DNA of 64,000 nucleotides, from NCBI GenBank assembly GCA_964016985.1, contig OZ024824.1:121888839-121952838 (forward strand), in the 5' to 3' direction. The stretch is from Anodontia alba. Taxonomy: Eukaryota > Mollusca > Bivalvia > Lucinida > Lucinidae. Each line of letters starts with the position of its first letter. Position 1 is the stretch's first letter. Below are positions 31,177 through 43,075 of the stretch, one piece after another. The notes below the pieces were generated by a model, which was not told the origin of the DNA, made no database searches, and was given only the letters and a program-made list of their open reading frames with translations. The position numbers were made by a program, and so were the translations under genes.

Positions 31177-33950
31177 TAATAAAAAGAGGAAAGCAAAGTT
31201 AGCAGACATAATAGGGTCAACAGCAGTTTGCAGCATACAATATGTGTTGTAACCAATCATTTTTGTAAAAAGTGACAATCTTTTACAGAGTTTCACGTGA
31301 GTAAAACTGGTTTAAGTCTATAGACCATTCCTAGACGGTTCCTCTGTTGAACTTCTTTGTTCGCCCGTCGTTGGTTTTCATGTGTGGAGTTTGTTTTGTA
31401 ATTGTTTGCTGCCCATCTCTCCTTCGTTTGATACCTCGGGAAAGCTATGCATTGTGCTTGTAGTATTTCCTGGGTGCATTTATATTTTTGTGTATTCGTC
31501 GTTCCATTTTTTATTACATTTATAATAATTTCGACCCCCGTGTAACTACAGTTCGCTGAGGTGGTTCGTTTTTGGACTGTAATGGGTCGCAGGCCTGGTT
31601 AACGAAACTGAGTGGGGTGAACGCAGAGAAGAAAGCCCAGTAGTAGTACTGATGATTCTTGATCAACATCAAATCAACGTCAAACTGAAAATATAGTTGT
31701 AGAAAATGCTTAAATAATTTGCACAAGCCATTCGCCCAGAAATCATTTCACTAATAGTTACAAAAACTACGAAAATGCGATGTCTGAATATATGCACGCG
31801 CACACAAGGTGACAATTTCCAATTGATAAATACAAATCGCGCATCAGCGTGAAATGTCACACGAAGGTCAATTAAACTACCTCTTTGGACATCATAAAAA
31901 CTCGCAGTAATGCGAAGAAGGCGCAAGAAGACGCAAATAAACGCAGATATTTCTTCTTTTCTTCGCAACGTTTTTCGCACATCCTTTGTTCTACGTTCAA
32001 AGGGCAGACAATCGAGTTTTCGCTGGTGACATAAAGATCGTGCTATAAATACGGTAAACGTGCATATATTAACCCTCCGAAAACGGACATTCCTGTTCAA
32101 CAAGCTACACCCTGTTATGATACTTTATGCTTTATTAGTCACATGAACCCAAACTGCATATTTGCATCGACCGGTCGGAAGTTATACCAGAAACACATTG
32201 CTATTTGGAATTTGTTGGGTTTACAATGCAAAGGCTGTGAACATGCACAGGATCTTCAGATTATAGATTTTGCATAGTTTGTTTATGTATAATGTATAAA
32301 AATAAGGCATAGTTTGTCATGACGAGGTTAGCGATACAATAAAAAAAAAAAAAAAAAAAAAACGTTTACAGTGTCGAATGAATCTTTTCTAATGTATTGT
32401 AATTTTGTTTGGTCTTATAAATAATGTAATCGAAACAAAAGTTTGATGACATACCAGAGGCATAATAATGTAAACTTTGTTAAAATTGATAACGATATAA
32501 ACATTGTCTACATTGATGCTGAGAACTTGACGTGGATCTGATTGTATCAGTTCCTCAGTTCACTTATTTACTTTGTTGTTGTTGTTGTCTGAGTGCGAAT
32601 TTAATTATTTTTCCACCAAGTTAGCATAAAATAAACTAAGAGTTTAAGTTTTTAATATTCACTCATCTTTGCCGTATCTAGTTTGCAGCTCGTGAAGTAA
32701 CACATTCGGAAAATCTTGATGTGTAAATAAATTCTGGATAAAGAGATCCTTTGAAAGCAAGAACACAGTAAAGGTAGCGAGAGCGAAACTCTACAAAAAG
32801 CCGTATGCAGCACGCTACCCAGTAAGCATTCTTTATAAATCTACAGCGGACCAGAAAATATAAATATAATAACTTTTACAGCCGTCACACGACACCAACA
32901 TGAACTAAAAGGAAGTCAAATGCATGTAGATACTAAAAGGAAAGACTCTTGAGAACAATGAACACATTCACAAATTTGAAAACAGCTTTAGTGTCAAGTT
33001 TTCAGGGCTGTATTACCTAGTTTTGGCCAGCTAGTCCAGATCTGTGACCCTCATATAATTAAAAAGATGCCGAAATGGGCTCAATGATCACAAAGGACTA
33101 GAAAAAAAAGAAGTTAGGGGACACTTGTATGGACATTTTACTAGTAAAATCAGTTTAAGTCCCCGGTCCCGTAAGTCCTGCTTCTGTTGACCTTCCCACG
33201 GTTGTCTTCGAACGTTAGTTAGGCTAGTGCAAATGTTCAATTTGGTTTTGTCATTCTCTTCTTCTTTCCCTTATCAAACAAACGATATTTCTTAAATTAG
33301 AAATGTGTCCAAAGAACACGGATGCCCCCCGTCTGAAAAACAACTTAATGGCAAATTTCTAACGCCGACGCGGACGGAGACGGACGGACGGACGGACGGA
33401 CAGGAATAACACTATAATCCATTTCCACCATTCATCGAATGGCGGTGCTTGTGTGTGTATGTGAGGGGGTGGGAGTTGGGGGAGTGGGGCATAACAAAAC
33501 TGACTAACCAGAATTGAAAGTTTAATGGTATAAACTTTTTATCAGCAATACTGTTGACTGTATCCTAAACAATAATTTGTGAAAGAAACTATCAAAACAA
33601 GTAATTATCTTTTCAAGTTGATCGATAGTCCGATAGCAGGTTTAGGTATTCAGCCGATACGACTTGCGATGGACGGTCGGGTGGACGATCATGTTAAAGA
33701 CGTACCATCCCACCTCTTAGTGAAGACAATTTTTAAACGTTTAATTACAATCAAACCATACAGCGGGCGTGAACTTTTGCCGCAAGCGAAAGAAAGACCT
33801 GATCTGCATTCAAGTGTGCAAATTGATAGGGAATGCTTTGCCCTGAATATCTGTACCTAATGACTAGCGCCAGCAGGAGCAGGGGTCCAGGGCAAAACAC
33901 TCCATACTGAACACCCATACGATCAAAAAAATAAAGAAAAAAAGGGAATA
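31177..33950. other. No gene recognised; scattered repeat remnants
   Basis: 31380-31480 is a divergent LINE 3' end (CCCATCTCTCCTTCGTTTGA). An A-run lies at 32341-32361. 32818-32853 is one arm of palindrome family I. 32880-33130 has weak similarity to family Q, and 33370-33402 is a GGAC microsatellite. The 144-codon minus frame at 31669-32103 and the 93-codon plus frame at 33579-33860 match no family I know. The former overlaps a GAAGAAGGCGCAAGAAGACG segment that looks repetitive. Confidence 0.4.
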
Positions 33951-33954
33951 GGAT

Positions 33955-34190
33955 ATCAGTCTCCGAAGAGACGCTTTAAGAGATTAAGGGTAAAACATGG
34001 GGCTTGACCTGAGGCTTGGTCTATTGAAACTATATGTTTAGAACGCCTAGAGTAAAATGAGTTTATCCGCATATATATAGATTCTCTGATTCTCAATTCT
34101 CTTATATTCAAATTTCTACAATAGCTTTCTATGTTGTATCTTGTCAAAGGCATTTGCAACGTCCGTAACGATTATATATGTTTGGTTGCT
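33955..34190 (-). pseudogene. LINE reverse-transcriptase fragment (motif A region)
   Basis: The minus strand reads VTDVANAFDKIQHRKLL just upstream of 34130, which fits reverse-transcriptase motif A of non-LTR elements (D-x-x-x-A-F-D-x-V-x-H-x-x-L-L). After a stop and frameshift it continues INSFYSRRSKHIVSID, the next conserved block (W-I-x-S-F-L-x-x-R-x-Q-x-V). The SGVPQGS motif that should follow is decayed (SGQAPCF). A short, dead fragment in CR1/jockey style. Confidence 0.65.
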
Positions 34191-34428
34191 TCCACAACTG
34201 AGAGCACCAAAATACTCCTTATATCGCTGACAAACTTGACCGTTTAGGTGACACAAAATCACTACCGGAACCATGCCTAAAATATCCTCAACATATGAAT
34301 GAAGTTATACAACGGGAAATGCCAAAATCACGAAGTAAAGCCTTGCCGATTCGCCAAAAGAAGAAGAGATGAGAAACAAACAATGCCAAATCAAAATGTC
34401 CTATCAGTCTTTAAAATTCCATTTCAGA

Positions 34429-34666
34429 TGCAACGTCAAAAAACATACTTTCTGACATGTGCGCATGTGACAAAGACTCAAATCAGCATGCAATTTTGCG
34501 CAGTCTGATAAGTGTCTTCGTTATCCGCAATAAAAGAAATGCAACCTTGGCTAACCAAAATATTCAGAGTAATGATTCTGATCAGACTGCACGACTGCGT
34601 CGGCTGATCTGAAACTTTGCTTGGTACATATGTCCGAAGGTACGTTTTCTTCTGACGTTATGGCTC
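34429..34666 (+). mobile_element. Family E inverted-repeat element, copy E4
   Basis: CAACGTCAAAAAACATACTT with CTGACATGTGCG on the left. TGATCTGAAACTTTGCTTGG and GTCCGAAGGTACGTTTTCTT with GACGTTATGGCTCC on the right. Confidence 0.7.
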
Positions 34667-34769
34667 CTGTTTCCTCAATGAAGTACACCTACGAGTCTTT
34701 CTCAAGGGACTTAATAATTGACCTAAATCTTTATCAGGGCTGTTCGGATTTGCATCTTCATCCGTTTAA

Positions 34770-34980
34770 CCCTTGTCATGCTGAATAAATTAAGATGCCA
34801 CACCCACTTCCAATTTCGAGCCAATCAGATTACTTGATTCGGGTTTTTGATATAAATTCGCATATTTAATGACAAACAGTGCAGATCCAGATCAGTTGGC
34901 TTCTTCAGAAGCCAACTGATCTGGATCTACACTGTTTGCTAAGACAGGGCATGTCGTGTTCAGCAAGAGAATGGTTAAGC
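34770..34980 (+). mobile_element. MITE family R, copy 2, with intact H5 hairpin (34873-34939)
   Basis: CTTGTCATGCTGAATAAATT at the left, then an exact hairpin AGATCCAGATCAGTTGGCTT / complement ending CTACACTGTTTGC, then GACAGGGCATGTCGTG. The same layout as 9959-10170, but with both hairpin arms present. A partial inverted third copy is at 48765-48857. Confidence 0.75.
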
Positions 34981-35317
34981 AGAGATATTGGAAATGTGCT
35001 TACAATATGCATCTCTCACTACTTTCAGCACTTGTGCTGTAACTCGTTTGTAATTGTTCTTAATGTCTAGGTCATTACACATTCGAGCACGAAGGTAGAC
35101 TTTATCCCGCTTTCTAATTACCGCTAGCTTAACAAGATATTCAATTAACGCGCGGCTGACGTAATGTACCGTAGACCAACTTGACAGCATAATCTCTTCC
35201 TATTCGTTTCTCACCTCAACATTTCAGTGTACTTTATTAATTAATTTATTTATTTACATACTCCACTATAATACACTTTCAAGGAATGAAGTCGTGTCAG
35301 ATTTGTTTTGCTTCCCC

Positions 35318-35420
35318 TCCGAAAAGGGTCCACTCTAAAAGGAAAGAATTTGTTCCCCTCGGGAGCAAATTCTTTCCTCTTAGATTTGATTTATTTTCCG
35401 AATTGGTTTGTTTTGCAGGA
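35318..35420. repeat. Short hairpin repeat J
   Basis: GGAAAGAATTTGTTCCCCTC with complement GGGAGCAAATTCTTTCC, inside longer imperfect arms (CCGAAAAGGGTCC; GATTTATTTTCCG). Related arrangements are at 40320-40400 and 52005-52090. Non-coding, although both strands are open across it. Confidence 0.55.
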
Positions 35421-35599
35421 AGCAAACCGGAAGTCAGAAAAAAGTTGTCTCCCTTGTAAAACGGTTGTAGTTTACCAAGTGTATCCAGTGCATTTAAACA
35501 ACAATTAATGATTTCATTAATCAAACAGTCATTAGAACTGTTAGGATCTGATAAATGTGAAAAAATATATATGCAGTTGAACTTCAATGCCTCTTAAAC

Positions 35600-36166
35600 C
35601 ATAAAATTTGTTCTTGACGTGGGTAGTTCGAGTCACTGAAGGTTAATCATAGCTCCAGGTCAGGAGGCTAATGGAAATGATTAGAAATGTATATTCGATC
35701 TTCTATAAAATAATAGTTTGTTGAGTGTAAACGTTACAATCGCCTCTTCGAGGCGATTTTAATGAGAAAACTCAACATATATTTACATGGTGAAACAAGA
35801 CATTTTTCTTACAATATTACTAGATACAGTAGAACTTCAATGGCTCGAACCCCGATGGCTCGTTTACCATGGATGAGTCGAACACGTTCTTGAGTCCGCA
35901 GGGATTTCCTCCAAATACGATATACGGATAATTTAGGGAGATTTTCTTCTTTTATCTTGTAAATGTATGCTGTGTTTATTAGAGGCGATTCTAATGAGTA
36001 CACACAACATACATTTAAAATATAAAACACCGAAAAGATATCCTACAATTATCTCCATTGTGCCTCCTGGTGTGGCACTATTAGTAACCTTCTAAGGCTC
36101 GAACTACCGCTGTCTCGAACAAATTTTCATGGTCCCAAAGGGGTTTGAGCAATCGAAGTTCGACTG
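35600..36166 (+). mobile_element. Family B: partial copy, then MITE B2 (35827-36166)
   Basis: B2 is TA-flanked, with termini CAGTAGAACTTCAATGGCTC and inverted AATCGAAGTTCGACTG, TCGAA-rich subterminal parts and a central AGAGGCGATTCTAATGAGTA half-stem. Immediately left, 35630-35790 contains a partial family-B arm (GTAGTTCGAGTCACTGAAGG) plus a complete central-type hairpin (AATCGCCTCTTCGAGGCGAT). Confidence 0.75.
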
Positions 36167-36868
36167 TATTTGTTTTCATGAGTTATCGTAAAAATTTCCT
36201 AGGGACACCAAAATGAATTCGAATCAGCCACGGTAAACGAACCGTCGGAGTGACACAGCTCTCCCAATGTATCGGATAAGGATTAGTGACGTGAAACAGT
36301 AACGAGAAATGAAAGCAACAATTCCTTGAGAACAGATGGAATAAACAAAGAGGAACTGCCCTCAGCAGATATATCTCTTTGAAACGGTCAAGGGTTGAGG
36401 GTTTTAACCTGGGGTTTTTGACCGCTTTACGTTCGACTTAGTCCTTATACAGTTCCATGTACACTACATCGTCAGACCAACACAGATACTCGACTACAAA
36501 CTGAGTCAGAGCAAACGAAACACGTATGCCACGTGGACTTCCTCATACTTTCTGATCCCCTCTTCCGCAAAACACCGACTCTCCCTTGTGCATATTAAAT
36601 GAAATGGGGATGGGTGTCTGCATTCGGATTAAATGAAACATTTTTTCTTATGGTTGTATTTTAAACCACACGAGTAGTTTAGGGGCCTACGTTTTTTAAT
36701 TTAACTGCCTACTGACAAAAGGGGTTGGTCTAAATTTGAACAAGCACATTAGAGAGGTTCCAAAGTCTAAAGCTAAAACGTTTACCTGCTGATTTTAAAT
36801 ACAATGTTTCATTGCTTTCAACAGATCCCTATTCCAAGGTTCAGTTCCATCCGCACACGCCAATCTAG
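36167..36868. other. No gene recognised
   Basis: AT-rich sequence between B2 and the LINE pseudogene. The last ~50 bases may still belong to the LINE (CATCCGCACACGCCAATC), but no residues can be aligned confidently. Confidence 0.35.
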
Positions 36869-38760
36869 ACGCCAAAAAAAGATGACAAATCCCTGCCGAA
36901 CAATAACAGACCTATTTCTCTCTTGAGTCCAATAGGCAAAACAGTGTCCATAAGCACTTTTATAACTATGTCGTATCTCACAGTTACTAACTCCGTTCCA
37001 TTGAGGTTTCATCCTAGGCGACTCCATCACTTACCTATTATAGCACACCTATCTGACAATGGTAAAGAAGTGCGAGCAGTCTTCTGCGACATTAGTCAGG
37101 TGTTAAACAGCATCTAGCACAAAGGTTTACTTCACTAATTTCGAGGAATAATATGCTCAGAACACGTTCTTAGATAGTTCACCAGCTATCTCTCAGGGCG
37201 TAGGTAACGCTTAGCTCTAAACGGTTAATTTCAGATTGGGTACAGTTGAAGCTGGAGTTCCTCAATGGTCCATTTTGGACCAACTCTTATTTCTCCTTTA
37301 TATCAACTATATCGTCAAGCGCATTGGATGCTCCCTCTGTTTGTTTGAGGACGACACCAGCCTGTATATCGTTGTCGAATGTCCCGGCCATGCTGCAAGA
37401 ATAATAATTGCCGATTTCCGATCGGGCCGTTGATTGGCTTGTTGAAGTCCACGCAAAGAAGACCATGGCAATGCCACTTTCTAGGAAACTAAACCCTTTA
37501 TATCATCTTCCACTCTTCCTAAACAACGCAGTGATACAAGAAACCCCTAACACAAACACTTGGGTCTCACATTATCATATACATGTAACTGGGCAGATCA
37601 CATACGAACTATTTCTGACATTACGAAAACATGCCTATTCAAATATACTGAAAATTTTTCCAACAAAAAATGAAAATTTTCAGATAAAAATTCTGATATT
37701 TTTCATAATTCTGCTGAAAACATAGATTGTGAGTACTCGACGAGGCGCTTCTAACGAGTACCCACAATCTATGTTTTCAGCAGAATTATGAAAAATAATG
37801 AATACCCTTGTAAACCCCAGTTCTACTATATAAAAGTGGGGTTTAAGGGAGTCAAAAATATATATGCATGTTTTCGTGATGAGAAAGCTGTATACGTTTG
37901 AATCTCCGGGCTATGAATTTCATAGTTAGTAGAAAATCCCTTGAACAAATGTACTCTGCAGTTGTTGTCCCCTTTTTGAATACAGTGACATAGTATGGGA
38001 CAGCTGCTCCTTGGAAACTAAAAAGCAATTGGACGTAATTTATATTGAGGCAGAGAGGATAATAACAGGAGCAAACATTCTGTAACATCGACAAAATTTA
38101 TTCTGTCTTTGCTTGGGAGTATCTCTAAAGCAGACGGAGCAATCACAGGTTTGTAGCGGGTTTTTTTTTTCTACGTATAAAGTCCTGCATGGATTAGCTC
38201 CAAATTATCTTACAGACATTGTGCCTCCTACTGTGCAGAAAACAACTAGATACAGTCTCCGAAAATCTGACCACATTCAGAATGACAGAGCCAATACTAA
38301 TCTCTTTCTTGATTCGTTCCTTCTAGCCACTATCCGTGCATGGAACAACCTAGCCCCTGAAACAAGAGAATCATCAATCTTAACAATATTAAATCACCTC
38401 TGAACAGAAACATACAGACACAACCTAAGTATTTCATCGCTGATAAACGCTTAGGTAAATCCTCGCTGTTGACTATAAATGGACTGCAGTTCACTAAACT
38501 CTGATGTCTACCGCAAACGTATTGTCCCCAGTCCTTTTTGTCATTGTGGAAGATTCGCAAGCGTGCAACACGTCCTCTTCACTTGTCCTAACTACACAGT
38601 TGCCAAGGAATGATACGTACTGTTCGATCTACGCAGTTACTCCGTTAAAGATCTCCTGCACGGCAAAGCAAACTTATCAACTCAGGAAAATGAAGCCCTT
38701 CTCTTGCAAGTACGGGATTTCATCCTTAAGTCTGGAAGATTTGAATAGTGCACCCAGTTT
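36869..38760 (+). pseudogene. Non-LTR retrotransposon pol remnant, split by MITE A6
   Basis: Reverse-transcriptase blocks appear in order with several frameshifts. NRPISLLSPIGKTV (about 36900) is followed by VRAVFCDIS at motif A (about 37070). AGVPQWSILDQLLFLLYIN (about 37255) matches the A-G-V-P-Q-G-S-x-L-G-P-L-L-F block. LFEDDTSLYIVV at motif C (about 37345) has E where F-A-D-D is usual. After A6, RKSLEQMYSAVVVPFLNT and YKVLHGLAPNYLTDIVPP lead to RAWNNLAPETRESS (about 38340) and a cysteine-rich C-terminus near 38530-38570. No endonuclease domain is seen, so the copy is 5'-truncated. The PQG to PQW change and the stops make it inactive. Style: CR1/jockey group. Confidence 0.85.
37619..37881 (-). 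mobile_element. Hairpin MITE family A, copy A6, nested in LINE
   Basis: CATTACGAAAACATGCCTAT to TGTTTTCGTGATG. It splits the LINE frame: CGAACTATTTCTGA before and AGAAAGCTGTATACGTTTGA after. Joining the two sides with no base removed keeps the expected reading frame into RLNL and the residues beyond, so no target duplication is apparent. The flanks are A and A. Confidence 0.9.
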
Positions 38761-38859
38761 GAGTCATCAATTGTCGGCCAATGCATAAAACAGCACCTAT
38801 AGGTATCTAATACATAGCTTCTGACCCCAAATATATTTAGGCACGGGCATCAGTCTGTC

Positions 38860-38864
<5 letters not shown>

Positions 38865-38896
<32 letters not shown>

Positions 38897-38930
38897 CTCT
38901 ATCTCTCTCTGTTTCTCTCTCTCACCGTTC
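38865..38930. repeat. (CT)n microsatellite
   Basis: CT repeats interrupted by TGTTTCTCTAT. Adjacent sequence to 39300 is unremarkable. Confidence 0.9.
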
Positions 38931-39305
38931 GTTTGTACGTAAAATGTGATATAATATTTATTACTGGTCATGCCGTTCAGTTACGTTGTGTATGAATTTG
39001 TTCCTAGGAAATGACATCAATAAGCATTACAGCTTAAAGTGAGATCTTGTATGTATGTAACTCAGTTGGCTTTGAAAATAAAATAATGTTTGCACTAACA
39101 AAACAGAAACAGGTCTGCAAAATTAAGGTACACCAACAATCTGCCTGTACAGTTTAGTAGCAAATCGCATTAAGAAACATAACGAAACAGCGACTCACAA
39201 GCTTTCTAATAAGACCATAATATATAATGTTTATGATCCATTGAAGGGACAAACGCATTTGTCTCGTTACAAGCAATGTAAAGAGAATTTTCTCTACAGT
39301 AGGTA

Positions 39306-39639
39306 CAGTCGACTCTCGTTATCTCGACCTCGCTTATCTCGATTAACCGCTTGTCTCGAAGTGAAAATATGGTCCCTGTTTTAACACAGAGATCTACCAA
39401 CAGGCAACAAAATATTGTGGAAAAGTGGAGAAATTGCTCCTTAGGAGCAATGTCTCCTCTTTTTCATAATATTTTTAATGTATCTCTAACTTTGGAGTCA
39501 AATTACATATTCATTCTGTTAAAGGTGGTTGTTCGATTAACTGTTTTTCCTCAGTTCCGCAAATCTGATATGTCGAAGTACGGATATCTCGAAAAGTTTT
39601 ATAGAGTCCCTTGGATTTCGAGATAACGAGAGTCGACTG
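39306..39639 (+). mobile_element. Pogo-like MITE family C, copy C4
   Basis: TA-flanked CAGTCGACTCTCGTTATCTC with its inverted partner. The inner palindrome is GTGGAAAAGTGGAGAAATTG around GCTCCTTAGGAGC. Confidence 0.9.
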
Positions 39640-39951
39640 TATTTCTATTAAATATTGAGGTTTATCTTAAACAGTAAATGCACTAATGTTCTATAAAGCA
39701 TTGAAAAAAAAGTCATACGTTGACAAACTAACTCTTTTATTCAGCAAATCGTTTCTTAATATTGATTTAATAGACCTGTCGAATGCTTTGACTGTTTCTA
39801 TTTGTGCTAAATGTGGCATTTAAAGGCTACACTCATATTAACAAATTTTACATGTACCATATTTATCCTTGGTAACCAGACAGAAAAAGCCCGAACAAGG
39901 AGCAGTCTAATCACCGTCTACACTATTTGTAGTTCCACTAACACTCTTAAT

Positions 39952-40239
39952 TGGGGTGGTCGGGTGTGGGGAAGGTGTCTTGTATCTTACGTCACCGGGG
40001 CGTCCAACTGATATTGGCTTACAGTTGGGCAAGGCCTGCTATCCTTGTAGCAGGTAAGGGTAGAGGGAGAATGTTTTTATTTCTTCTGTTTCTTCACTTT
40101 CATTGCTATTCCTCTTTCTTTCCTGTCCCTCTCTTTCATCTCCTCTACTATCTCTTCTATCTCTTTTCTCCCTTACTCTAGGATATGACACAAAATGACC
40201 CACAAGGGTTGACGTGTCGTTAAACCCCAACACAATCAA
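39952..40239 (+). mobile_element. SINE-like element M, copy 2 (7-bp target duplication)
   Basis: Bounded by TCTTAAT at 39945-39951 and 40240-40246. 288 bp, opening GGGGTGGTCGGGTGTGG, with a pyrimidine-rich body and a tail GTTAAACCCCAACACAATCA. The duplication fixes both ends. It shares a TTAAACC(C/T)CAAC tail with the tRNA-headed SINEs, so both may have used the same LINE machinery. The frames at 39951-40181 and 40039-40410 overlap it and are not genes. Confidence 0.75.
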
Positions 40240-40474
40240 TCTTAATGGAATGGATACACTTTCAAGGGAAGTAACTTTGTCTAAATTGATTTTGTTGCCT
40301 TTTGAACTGAAAAACAAGTACTCTGAAAGGGGAGCAAATTCTGTACCTTTTGGAGTCGACCCCTTTTCAGCAGGTGTCTGTTCTGCAATTAATCGAACTG
40401 GAAGTTCCATATGTTATATTTCTTGTTAAAAATGGAGGAAAATCGAACAGGAGTATCTAGCCCCCTTTACATAT

Positions 40475-40750
40475 CATTACGAAAACATGTCTATTCAAAT
40501 ATACCGAAAACTTTACCACCAAAAAATGAAAATTATAAAAAAAAAAGCTAATATTTTTCATGTTTCTGCTCAACAAATAGATTGTGGGTACTTGTTAGAA
40601 CCGCCTCAACAAGGCGGTTCTAACGAGTACTCACAATCTATGTTATGAGCAGAAATAAGAAAATTAATATTTTCCCCTGTAAACCCTAGTTTTACTACAT
40701 AAAAGGGGGGTTTAAGGGGCTCAAAATTATAAAGGCATGTTTTCGTGATG
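40475..40750 (-). mobile_element. Hairpin MITE family A, copy A7
   Basis: CATTACGAAAACATGTCTAT to ATGTTTTCGTGATG. Central stem TTGTTAGAACCGCCTCAACA / complement intact. Flanks T and T. Confidence 0.9.
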
Positions 40751-41340
40751 TTACCAAATAGTGAATGTTTTGTTGTTTTGTTGTTGTTGTGTTGTTGTTT
40801 ATAAGCAGTACTGCAATACATGAATATTGGTTTCCCTCATGTGGACGAGGTAGTATTCCGCATGCTGGCCTTTGACTTCACTGTTCACACTCACAGTATC
40901 AGGATTCGGTAAGGTATGTAAATATATAGGCTGCCTTAGCATTTACATGAAACTATACATGTAGTAGGTTAATATTTGGGTAAACAAAGATAAGTGACAT
41001 CACGTATCATTCAGTTCACCCATAGGCTGAGAAGTACCTTCGCTGACCATATATAACAACTGAGCATTTTGTAGAGAATAGCGGTGCGCAAGCTGTTCTG
41101 AGACACCAGAGCTCTTCGTATAGGCATCAAAGGCCTATTTCGCATGACAATCTTAAATTGCAATCGATCATCAGAAAGTCAACAATACCAGGTTATTAAA
41201 CAATTTTCTCATTACACCCACAGACACGTTACAATAAGACTCCACATCCATGCAATTATTTTTTTTTTACGAATGGACACAATGGGATGGCGAAGCATTG
41301 AAATGAGACAGCCAATGATATTTAAACAAATAGTGCAGCA
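40751..41340. other. No gene recognised
   Basis: A TTG-rich run at 40762-40800, otherwise AT-rich unique sequence without recognisable frames or repeats. Confidence 0.4.
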
Positions 41341-41342
41341 GC

Positions 41343-41533
41343 GTCAGAAAACGTACCGTCAGACATGTGCGTTCAGTGAAGATTCAGATCAGCTTGGGCT
41401 CATTTTGATTAGGCAAGGATGCAAAGTCTCTTCATGTGGACAATGAAAACTCTGATTAGAGTGTGCGAATGCGCAGGCTGTTTTGAATATTCATTGGGTG
41501 CACGTCTGAATGTAGGCATTCTCAGGTTGCGAC
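41343..41533 (+). mobile_element. Family E inverted-repeat element, copy E5
   Basis: GTCAGAAAACGTACCGTCAG and AAGATTCAGATCAGCTTGGG on the left. GCGCAGGCTGTTTTGAATAT and GGGTGCACGTCTGAATGTAG on the right. Confidence 0.7.
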
Positions 41534-42061
41534 TCAATTAATGCCTCGATCTCACCTTTGTATATAAGTAGACTCCATCTATTTAACACGTTTAACAGTT
41601 ATCTGATTCTGTTAATTGCTTTTTTACCGTAAATTACTATTGACATGGTATGCAGTGCAGACCCTCATCAGACGCCGCATTTTGTTGAGGCTGATAATTG
41701 TCTTATCTTTTGTTGAGGCTGATAATTGTCTTAACTGTTATTAAGGTTTCTACGGAGACTGATTAATATTCCGATGATGAGATATCTTTGTTGCCATAAA
41801 AGACACTGCCAGAATGCTTGCCATTTGGGCAATCATGCATGATGTTTTTCAGGCTGCGGTTAATTAGGCAGTATCTCCATTTACGTAATACCTGATAGAA
41901 TTTCACAAAATGAAGCATAAACATTAAGAAATGCACGTTTACGCCGCCTGGCAATATAAATGTGTATATTTCTTTGTTTATGTTTGTGCACCTCCCCACG
42001 AATACATATGCGTTTTCCTACCGTGCTTCCAAAAGCGCTCTCAGTTGCTTAGTAATGTCAA

Positions 42062-42092
<31 letters not shown>

Positions 42093-42489
42093 ATACTTTT
42101 TATTTACATTTATGTATTTTCTTGCTTTCTGATTGGAGGAAAAAAATATTCATTTCCTGATGAAACAAAAACATCTGGTGCCCCGACTGCACTATTTGCG
42201 GTAAATGACATGATAATCTCGCTGACAATCGAAAGAATAAAACTATGCAAATAATTATTTCGTAGCTTTATTGTGTTTTTCTTTTATATCTAATATAAAA
42301 AAATGTTTATATCTTGAACGATTTCTGTTCCTACTCCTCCAAAAAACTTATACGTGAATCCCCTGTCACTGAGTCTGTGCAAATTTGATAGGGCGCCAAG
42401 GACGCGTTTCATCATTTGTCACTGTCATGGCGCTCAGCCCGGGTTAAACTATGCACCAAAGTAAATATTCTTGCGCGTGTCGGCTTATT
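41534..42489. repeat. No gene; short duplication and (AAAT)n
   Basis: TTTTGTTGAGGCTGATAATT is duplicated at about 41682 and 41707 beside a decayed H arm (GTGCAGACCCTCATCAGACG, 41656). (AAAT)n lies at 42058-42094. No coding similarity. Confidence 0.5.
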
Positions 42490-42717
42490 TAACCCATTTA
42501 TGCCGAGTGGACTCTTCTACCTCTCCTCTTTGGACAGTTCCATTTCCAATATAGGGAGTGTCTGGTTAGTTTTCATCATTACCATCTTTTGTAGAAATTT
42601 CCATATTTAATGCAAATAGTGTAGACCCTGATCAGACGCCGCGTTCTGCGGCGTCTGATCTGAGTCTACACTGTTTGCCAATGTCCCTTTTATGGGACAC
42701 TAGGCTTAAATGGGTAA
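42490..42717. mobile_element. MITE with AACCCATTTATGCC ends around hairpin H2
   Basis: The outer arms AACCCATTTATGCCGAGTGG and (inverted) CACTAGGCTTAAATGGGTAA enclose the exact hairpin at 42612-42678 (GTGTAGACCCTGATCAGACG, GCGTTCTGC loop side). This shows H hairpins as the centre of a larger TIR element. Confidence 0.75.
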
Positions 42718-42889
42718 ACACTGTTTTACTCATAAACTCATACAACATATATACATACCTCAACGTTCAGATCTGAAAACAAAGCTAAATGCTAATATTA
42801 AACATCTCCTGATTATACATAACAATTCTAACAATCGATTAGATGGTTTGAGAATGGTTCTGTCAGACATTGGTATTTGAAACCTTAGA

Positions 42890-43075
42890 GATAATAATAA
42901 CAAAACTAATAACAATAATAACAACAATAAAATACATAACAACAACAATAAAAGTAATAATAATAATAATAATAATAAACTCAAAACATACAGTGCGAAC
43001 GCACCCTCTTCTCCCCGCCCCCCTCCCCCCCCCCGCCCCCCGCAACACACACACCCTCGCTCCCCACACTCCTCA
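42890..43075. repeat. (AAT)n-rich and C-rich low-complexity block
   Basis: AATAATAAC-type repeats at 42890-42980, then C-rich DNA at 43013-43045 and CACA repeats. The frames here (leucine/isoleucine or glycine runs) are spurious. Confidence 0.85.

Noticed and set aside
31669..32103. 144-codon minus-strand frame
   Set aside because: No family resemblance, and part of it overlaps a repetitive GAAGAAGGCGC segment; most likely chance.
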